Source: Kordiimonadaceae bacterium (GTDB lineage: Bacteria; Pseudomonadota; Alphaproteobacteria; Sphingomonadales; Kordiimonadaceae). From it: a DNA stretch of 10,390 bases. This document shows, piece after piece, positions 6,051 to 10,390 of this stretch; within the stretch, counting starts at the first letter, position 1; every line of letters starts with the position of its first letter. A program made the position numbers and the translations under genes. A model generated the notes under the pieces. The model was not told the origin of the DNA, searched no databases, and saw nothing but the letters and a program-made list of their open reading frames with translations. The DNA is taken from assembly GCA_016763495.1 (NCBI GenBank), contig JAESTR010000020.1, positions 1-10,390 of the forward strand, read 5' to 3'.

Positions 6051-6659
6051 ATGTACTTGCAAAGATATGCGTTTGTCCCCAGTACCGCCGCTGCCGTAAC
6101 TTTTGGTTTGTTTTATCTGATGCAAAGCCTCGTGATGACAGACGAGATCACGTTGTCAGATGTAACAAAACCCCTCAGGTTCGTCGATATTATTCAGGAT
6201 GTAGAATCCACACCTCCGCCTCGTAAAATCAACCGACTTATCAAACCCGAGCCACCAGAAGAGCTACCCCCAATAGTAGAACCGCCAGCAGTTATTAAGG
6301 GCCAAGGCCCCAATCTCCCGATATCACGTCCCCCAATACCAGTGGTCCCTCGTCCTCTAGGTCAAAATTTAAAACTATTTGACGGAGAGCGTGTGCCAAT
6401 TGTGCGTGTTACACCCAAGTACCCAGAACGTGCCCTACAGCGTTCCATTGAAGGCTGGGTAATGCTTGGGTTTACCGTTGACCAATACGGCACTGTTATC
6501 GACCCAGTGGTAATACAAGCTGACCCCAAAGGATATTTTGAACGCGCGGCGATAAAAGCAGTGAAGCGCTTCAAATATAAACCAACTGTCGTTGACGGTC
6601 AGGCTCGGCCTTCCCACGGCGTGCGCCTACGTCTTTCATTCAATATCGATAAAGATTAG
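6051..6659 (+). CDS. tonB: Orphan TonB energy transducer, paralogue of the operon TonB
   Basis: 202-residue TonB with the same plan as the protein at 3634. It has a TM anchor (about 8-28, sharing AAVTFGLF.LM), the membrane-exit motif VDIIQDVE (45-52), a strongly Pro-rich linker (about 55-103), and a C-terminal TonB fold (about 112-202) with VRVTPKYPERALQRSIEGWV at 118-137. ADPKGYFERAA, KFKYKP-type and VV-G elements are also shared with the first TonB. The first 52 residues align with that paralogue without gaps, so it likely uses the same ExbB/ExbD motor, since none is encoded beside it. No histidine is present in the anchor. ATG 6051 has GGAG 6 nt upstream; a longer frame from TTG 5994 would run through the control region and bury the anchor. 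It lies behind a terminator, so it is separately regulated, perhaps for particular receptors. Confidence 0.92.
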   Translation: MYLQRYAFVPSTAAAVTFGLFYLMQSLVMTDEITLSDVTKPLRFVDIIQDVESTPPPRKINRLIKPEPPEELPPIVEPPAVIKGQGPNLPISRPPIPVVPRPLGQNLKLFDGERVPIVRVTPKYPERALQRSIEGWVMLGFTVDQYGTVIDPVVIQADPKGYFERAAIKAVKRFKYKPTVVDGQARPSHGVRLRLSFNIDKD

Positions 6660-6762
6660 ATACCTTGTCTACGGGAGCATACGGTATAATTGTCAAAAGG
6701 GCCCAAACAACCGAGGGATCATTAATGGAACCTTGACAGTCATGCGCCTCTCGCAACAGCAC

Positions 6763-6779
6763 ATAGAGCCCGGCTCTAT
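6763..6779. repeat. 17-nt palindrome between orphan tonB and yiiM
   Basis: ATAGAGCC and GGCTCTAT are perfect 8-bp arms around a single C. As DNA it looks like a protein-binding site; as RNA it would give a short hairpin. Only two T residues follow, so it is at best a poor terminator for the orphan tonB. It lies about 100 nt upstream of the yiiM start. Confidence 0.4.
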
Positions 6780-6804
6780 TAGGTACTCCACGTCCCTGTG
6801 ACTA

Positions 6805-6880
6805 GCTTTACGGCACTCTGCATTGCTTCTCGTTATCTTCCCGCTAAACTAGCACGGAGAGAAGCAAGCAGAGTGAAAGC
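6805..6880 (+). promoter_or_regulatory. Long leader hairpin reaching the yiiM start codon
   Basis: The left arm at 6814-6831 (CACTCTGC, A, TTGCTTCTC) pairs with the right arm at 6859-6875 (GAGAAGCAA, GCAGAGTG): 17 base pairs with one bulged A and a 27-nt loop. Beyond a 4-nt bulge, GCTTT (6805-6809) can pair with AAAGC (6876-6880), so the stem ends exactly at ATG 6881. Purine-rich ribosome-binding sequence (GAGAAG, AGAG, GAAAG) would be buried in the right arm. No T tract follows, so it is not an intrinsic terminator. A translation-control role is inferred. Confidence 0.6.
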
Positions 6881-7597
6881 ATGAACAGAAGCTCCCTACC
6901 ATCTACGATATTGGAACAAATAAATATTGGGAAAATTGGTCAGCTTGCCGATGGCACCAAAACGGCCATATTCAAAGCACCAGTGCATGGGAGCATTCGT
7001 GTATCCAGTGTAGGCCTTGATGGGGACATGCAAGCCAACAAAAAACACCATGGTGGCCTAGATAAAGCCATCCATATTTATCCAGCCAATCATTATGCCC
7101 ACTGGCAATCTGAGTATCCTGATATGGCACGGGCGTTTGTACCCGGCTCGTTCGGGGAAAACCTTATTGTATCGGGCCTGCTCGAAGAGGAAATATGCAT
7201 TGGAGACCAGATTACTTGTGGTTCAGTTACTTTGGAAGTTAGCCAAGCCCGCCAGCCGTGCTGGGTATTAGCCAAAAAATTTTCCATAAAAGAGTTTGCC
7301 AAAAGTTTGGATAAAAGCGGTAAAACCGGCTTCTATTGTCGGGTTCTGGTGGAAGGAGCCATGGAACAAAACCAAAAAATATCAGTGGTAACCAGGCCGA
7401 ACCCTAGATGGGACTTGTTTCGCACACGTCAAATTTTGTTTGGTAAAGACAAAAATGCTATTGCTTTAGACGCCCTGCGGGAGCTTTCAACACTCCCGGC
7501 TCTGTCTGTGCCATGGAAAGCCCATGCTGCACGCAAACTACAGGGGCAGGCACCAACAGATGAAAACATCCGGCTCTATGGTGCAGCTGCCCCCTAA
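6881..7597 (+). CDS. yiiM: YiiM-like MOSC domain protein
   Basis: 238-residue cytoplasmic protein of the YiiM type, close to E. coli YiiM in length. The MOSC domain occupies about 15-170. It has GLDGDMQANKKHHGGLDKA at 45-63 with the HGG(L)DKA family signature, HIYPANHYAHW at 65-75, PGSFGENL at 88-95, and QARQPC at 122-127. Cys127 sits at the conserved MOSC cysteine expected to bind the molybdenum cofactor. A C-terminal 3-alpha domain (about 175-225, NPRWDLFRTRQILFG and LSTLPALSVPWK) completes the family architecture. E. coli YiiM reduces N-hydroxylated bases such as 6-hydroxylaminopurine; the same chemistry here follows from homology. No molybdenum-cofactor genes are nearby. The ribosome site is weak and lies in a predicted leader hairpin. 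The gene converges on the serine hydrolase, with 17 nt between the stops. Confidence 0.9.
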   Translation: MNRSSLPSTILEQINIGKIGQLADGTKTAIFKAPVHGSIRVSSVGLDGDMQANKKHHGGLDKAIHIYPANHYAHWQSEYPDMARAFVPGSFGENLIVSGLLEEEICIGDQITCGSVTLEVSQARQPCWVLAKKFSIKEFAKSLDKSGKTGFYCRVLVEGAMEQNQKISVVTRPNPRWDLFRTRQILFGKDKNAIALDALRELSTLPALSVPWKAHAARKLQGQAPTDENIRLYGAAAP

Positions 7598-7614
7598 ATT
7601 AGTGTAGCCACTAT

Positions 7615-8874
7615 TCAGTCTGCTAATGCACTATATACCTGCGTCCGCATTTCCTGCCGCAATGGGTACACACGTGAATGCATAAAATTCGTCATCAGAA
7701 TGGCTACAACTTCTTCTTCTGGGTCAATCCAGAATAAAGTGCTCGCCAATCCACCCCAAAAATACTCCCCGACCCGGCCAGCGCTTTTAGCTTTGGTAAT
7801 GTCTTTTACGACAGCAAAATTTAGCCCAAAACCTAAACCTAGATTACCGCCACCAACACCACCGAGGGCTTCGGGTAACTGGTCTGAGCGCATCAAATCA
7901 ATTGTGCTGCTTTTAACTAACATTACACCGTTCAAAGTACCGCCATTGGCAACCATCTGCGCAAACTTCCAATAGTCCATCGTGGTTGAAACCAGCCCGC
8001 CACCACCGGAAAAAGCGTTGGGGTTTTTGGAGTAATCACGGTAATTGTCACCACGATATTCCGTTAGCCCTTTTTCTTTCTCCACCGCATAAATCTCCGC
8101 AAAACGGCCTTTTTGATCTGCCCTAACGACAAAGCTAGTATCAGTCATTTTAAGAGGTGCAAAAATGCGAGAGTGGAAAAATTTATCGAGAGATGTACCA
8201 GACATTACTTCTATCAAGCGGCCTTGCACATCAGTTGCCAGTGAATAGACCCAAGCCTTGCCTGGTTGATACAAAAGTGGCTGCTCGGCGATTTTTTCAA
8301 CCATTGTTTTAAGGTCATTATCACGGGAAAAAATACCAGAACCACGGTAAGCCCTGTCAACGGGTGTATCACCGAAAACACCGTACGTCAGGCCAGCTGT
8401 GTGGCGCATCAAATCCCGAATAGTGACGTCGCGCTCCAGCGGTACGGTTTGAATTTTCCCATCATCATCGAGACCCGAGAACACGCTTTGGTTTTTAAAC
8501 TCAGGCAAATACTTTGAAACCGGATCATCCAGTTTGAATTTGCCTTCTTCCCACAACATCATCATGGCTATGCCGGTTACCGGCTTTGTCATCGAGTAAA
8601 TACGAAACACTGCATTATCAGGCATGGCTTTTCCGGCAGCCTTATCAAGCATGCCATACGCTTTAAAGTGCACCAATTTGCCTCGCCGGGCGATCAACGT
8701 TGTTAATCCAGCAAGCTTATTATCGTCTACGTACCCTTGAAAGTGCCTTTCAAGGTCAGCAAGTTTTGCTGGCAAAAAGCCAGACTGCTGGGGATCTGAA
8801 ACATCAGCAGAAAATGCCGAAACTGTAAGTACAAATACCGCTGTTAATTTCAATATGATCTGCCTGAACGGCAT
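7615..8874 (-). CDS. Secreted beta-lactamase-family serine hydrolase
   Basis: 419-residue protein of the beta-lactamase/class C-like (EstB/LACTB-type) family. A signal peptide covers 1-23 (cleavage at FSA before Asp24), so it acts in the periplasm or outside. Catalytic SxxK is S94-M-T-K97. The second motif is Y210-SLATD in the context W.YSLATDVQGRLIE, typical of the esterase-like branch rather than the YxN of AmpC. RHTAGLTYG (158-166) and GGGLVSTTMDYWKFAQM (291-307) are family landmarks. The third motif is probably WGG (373-375) instead of KTG. Members include esterases, D-aminopeptidases and penicillin-binding-like proteins, so the substrate cannot be named and antibiotic resistance should not be assumed. 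On the minus strand the leader carries GAGGGAGA about 6 nt before the ATG, a strong ribosome site. It is a single-gene unit, divergent from the MAPEG gene. Confidence 0.9.
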   Translation of the reverse strand: MPFRQIILKLTAVFVLTVSAFSADVSDPQQSGFLPAKLADLERHFQGYVDDNKLAGLTTLIARRGKLVHFKAYGMLDKAAGKAMPDNAVFRIYSMTKPVTGIAMMMLWEEGKFKLDDPVSKYLPEFKNQSVFSGLDDDGKIQTVPLERDVTIRDLMRHTAGLTYGVFGDTPVDRAYRGSGIFSRDNDLKTMVEKIAEQPLLYQPGKAWVYSLATDVQGRLIEVMSGTSLDKFFHSRIFAPLKMTDTSFVVRADQKGRFAEIYAVEKEKGLTEYRGDNYRDYSKNPNAFSGGGGLVSTTMDYWKFAQMVANGGTLNGVMLVKSSTIDLMRSDQLPEALGGVGGGNLGLGFGLNFAVVKDITKAKSAGRVGEYFWGGLASTLFWIDPEEEVVAILMTNFMHSRVYPLRQEMRTQVYSALAD

Positions 8875-9119
8875 GACATGTCTCCCTCTTTAAGCTATCA
8901 GTCAGAATAGGCCATTCACCTGTATACAGTATGAACATGCTAATTCACTGCATACATGATCTTTTCATGGCTTGCCTATCCCCGCAAAAATGCTAGACGT
9001 TATATAGGGCTAAAGTTAAGTAAGGAAAGTTCCTCGCCCCAACACAGCAAATTTTGAGGGCAGAATTACACTCGCTATTAATGTACCGAGAAAACCATTT
9101 CTATAACGTAGGTGAACAA

Positions 9120-9536
9120 ATGCCTGACAAATTTATCTTTTTACCCGTGCTTGTGCAAATCGTACTGACTGCATTCCTATACATGGTGCTGATAAAACGG
9201 AAAAAGGCAGCCGTAGCTGCCGGGCAAGTGAATGAAGAACGTAGAGCCTTACATAGTGATGCATGGCCTGATACGGTTATACAGGTCAATAACGCGATCC
9301 AAAACCAATTTGAAATCCCTCTATTATTCTATGTGCTGTGCTTTGTATTATTCAACTTGGCAGCTGTAGACATGATGGCGCTCATTGTTGCTTGGTCCTT
9401 TACGATTAGCCGTATTGTCCATGCGTATATTCATATCGAAGAAAACTATGTGCCCAAACGTCGCGCAGCCTTCACGGTTGGCTGTCTAGCCGTTTTTGCC
9501 CTAACGGCACTTGCATTCAAAGCATTGCTACTCTGA
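9120..9536 (+). CDS. MAPEG family membrane protein
   Basis: 138-residue integral membrane protein with four predicted helices (about 6-25, 62-81, 84-103, 116-137). The signature NNAIQNQFEIPLLFYVLC (57-74) and RIVHAYIHIEENYVPKR (98-114) mark the bacterial branch of MAPEG. Eukaryotic relatives are glutathione-dependent enzymes of lipid mediator metabolism; bacterial members are mostly uncharacterised, so a membrane glutathione-transferase-like role is only a guess. ATG 9120 is preferred because AGGTGA at 9110-9115 lies 4-5 nt upstream and the product then begins with the first helix; a frame open from 9054 would add 22 polar residues unlike the family. It stands alone, divergent from the serine hydrolase and convergent with the barrel gene. 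Confidence 0.85.
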   Translation: MPDKFIFLPVLVQIVLTAFLYMVLIKRKKAAVAAGQVNEERRALHSDAWPDTVIQVNNAIQNQFEIPLLFYVLCFVLFNLAAVDMMALIVAWSFTISRIVHAYIHIEENYVPKRRAAFTVGCLAVFALTALAFKALLL

Positions 9537-9567
9537 ACGCGCTATACGCGCTGTCAGCCCTTAATTG

Positions 9568-9594
9568 ACAAGCGCCGCTGCAAGTGGCTCTTGT
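9568..9594. terminator. Possible weak bidirectional terminator hairpin
   Basis: ACAAGCGCC (9568-9576) pairs with GGCTCTTGT (9586-9594), eight of nine positions, around a 9-nt loop. It lies between the convergent MAPEG and barrel genes, where a shared terminator would be expected. There is no clear T tract on either strand, so termination efficiency is doubtful. Shorter GC stems at 9539-9551 and 9634-9645 also occur in this 122-nt gap. Confidence 0.3.
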
Positions 9595-9658
9595 ATCGGC
9601 GAGGTAGGCGTCTATGGCTGTGTTTAATTCGCCGGGCATCTGCCCAACTTCTGCAGCG

Positions 9659-10390
9659 TTAAAATTTTGTTGCTAAAACCATCCAAAGTTTCGTTGTGTC
9701 CGTTGCAAATTGATCGGCATTGTAAAACGCGCCTTTTAAAATAAGCGTGTAGCGTTTGGAGAATTTTTTAATAAGAGCGATATCAAATTCAGTGCCGTAA
9801 TCAATGCCCCCATTGTCCGAACTAAAGTCATGATAAGCGAGCTTTAAAACAGCACCATTTAACAGGCCTGGTGCGTTCTTCATTTTGAACGCCGCTTTCA
9901 CATGAACATCAACCAAGCCGTTTGGCGGAGTTACGAGAAACTTATCAGCCCAGCCTTGGAACGCGTGCAGAAGCGCTAATGGTGTCTTAAAGGACGATGT
10001 GCCGTTACCACTGAGTTTCTCATAACCAGCAGTGACACTGAGGCCGTTATTCGCCGCAAAACCCAGTGAGGCGTGCAAATAGTCCTCTGTAAAGTCACCC
10101 GGGTTATCCGCATAGTCGCTTTGGCTGGAGTATTCTGTGTAATATGTGAGCTTAAAACTATCAGAAATGCGTGTGTTTCCGTCAAAACTCGCACCAATGG
10201 TTGAGGTAGAGAGACCAAGAGCAAACGCGTCATTTAAGTCAACTAAGTACGCATAGGCCTGAAACTTTCCCAAAGAAAACCCCCTATACTCGCCGTTGAA
10301 TAAATGAATGTTGGAATCAAAGTTACCAACAGCTGATTTGTCAGTGAAGGCACGGTTCACATTCCACGCGTATGCATATTTCGCCTGAAA
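9659..10390 (-). CDS. Outer-membrane beta-barrel, alginate-export/porin-like (C-terminal part)
   Basis: The C-terminal 243 residues of a larger minus-strand gene; the frame is open across the right edge of the window, so the start and signal peptide lie outside. The sequence alternates polar and hydrophobic residues in strands with Tyr/Phe/Gly enrichment (FKLTYYTEYSS, LHASLGFAANNGLSVTAGYE, VLKLAYHDFSSD, YGTEFDIALIKKF) and ends ATKF. A terminal Phe is the outer-membrane insertion signal recognised by BAM. GWADKFLVTPPNGLVDVHVKAA resembles a segment I associate with the alginate-export-type barrel family of alphaproteobacteria. That family includes AlgE-like exporters, but many members are general porins of unknown substrate. 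I see no TonB-dependent receptor plug in this part, so a functional link to the TonB genes is not supported. Confidence 0.75.
   Translation of the reverse strand, partial: FQAKYAYAWNVNRAFTDKSAVGNFDSNIHLFNGEYRGFSLGKFQAYAYLVDLNDAFALGLSTSTIGASFDGNTRISDSFKLTYYTEYSSQSDYADNPGDFTEDYLHASLGFAANNGLSVTAGYEKLSGNGTSSFKTPLALLHAFQGWADKFLVTPPNGLVDVHVKAAFKMKNAPGLLNGAVLKLAYHDFSSDNGGIDYGTEFDIALIKKFSKRYTLILKGAFYNADQFATDTTKLWMVLATKF

Noticed and set aside
6685..6690. Perfect TATAAT hexamer after the orphan tonB
   Set aside because: The nearest -35-like sequence (TTGTCT, 6665-6670) is only 14 nt away; spacing is too short for a confident promoter.
6733..6738. Perfect TTGACA -35-like hexamer upstream of yiiM
   Set aside because: No -10-like hexamer lies 15-19 nt downstream, so a promoter call is not supported.
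7600..7613. TAGTG/CACTA hairpin between the convergent yiiM and hydrolase stops
   Set aside because: A 5-bp stem without a T tract is too weak to call a terminator.
8920..8929. CTGTATACAG palindrome between divergent genes
   Set aside because: Only 10 bp with no second copy or matching promoter pair; could be an operator but too short to call.
8933..8947. GAAC followed by a TTC-like half site in the serine hydrolase/MAPEG divergent region, resembling an SOS box
   Set aside because: Spacing and second half site do not fit GTTC-N7-GTTC or GAAC-N7-GAAC.

Overview
This window reads as ordinary chromosome from a Gram-negative, probably marine, proteobacterium. It has TonB/ExbBD energy transduction, an outer-membrane beta-barrel ending in Phe, Sec signal peptides and Shine-Dalgarno sites. 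The gene set and protein flavour fit an alphaproteobacterium such as Kordiimonadales or a relative, but a gammaproteobacterium with a Vibrio/Shewanella-like TonB2 cluster cannot be excluded from the sequence alone. I see no rRNA, tRNA, CRISPR array, insertion sequence or phage gene.

Positions 1-5702 hold one compact co-directional operon for a TonB2-type motor. In order it encodes a secreted DUF3450 coiled-coil protein, a TtpC-like ExbB with a large periplasmic N-terminal domain, a short ExbB, two tandem ExbD paralogues, a short TonB, and a secreted TPR-like repeat protein. Genes overlap or lie 4-71 nt apart. The operon ends at a strong rho-independent terminator (5674-5702). The inferred scheme is that the ExbB/ExbD channel uses the proton gradient to drive TonB, while TtpC, DUF3450 and the TPR protein build periplasmic contacts that help the short TonB reach outer-membrane receptors.

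Positions 5703-6050 are non-coding and contain a perfect 12-bp-arm palindrome. Part of it recurs in inverted orientation directly before the Shine-Dalgarno site of the next gene. That gene (6051-6659) is an orphan second TonB, clearly paralogous to the operon TonB, with no ExbB/ExbD of its own.

From 6660 on the genes are unrelated. They are a YiiM-like MOSC protein whose leader folds into a long hairpin touching the start codon, a convergent secreted beta-lactamase-fold serine hydrolase, a divergent MAPEG-family membrane protein, and the C-terminal part of a minus-strand outer-membrane barrel (alginate-export/porin-like) that runs off the right edge.

No wholly new system is evident. The points most worth checking are the orphan TonB with its inverted-repeat control region, the tandem ExbD pair, and the structured yiiM leader.
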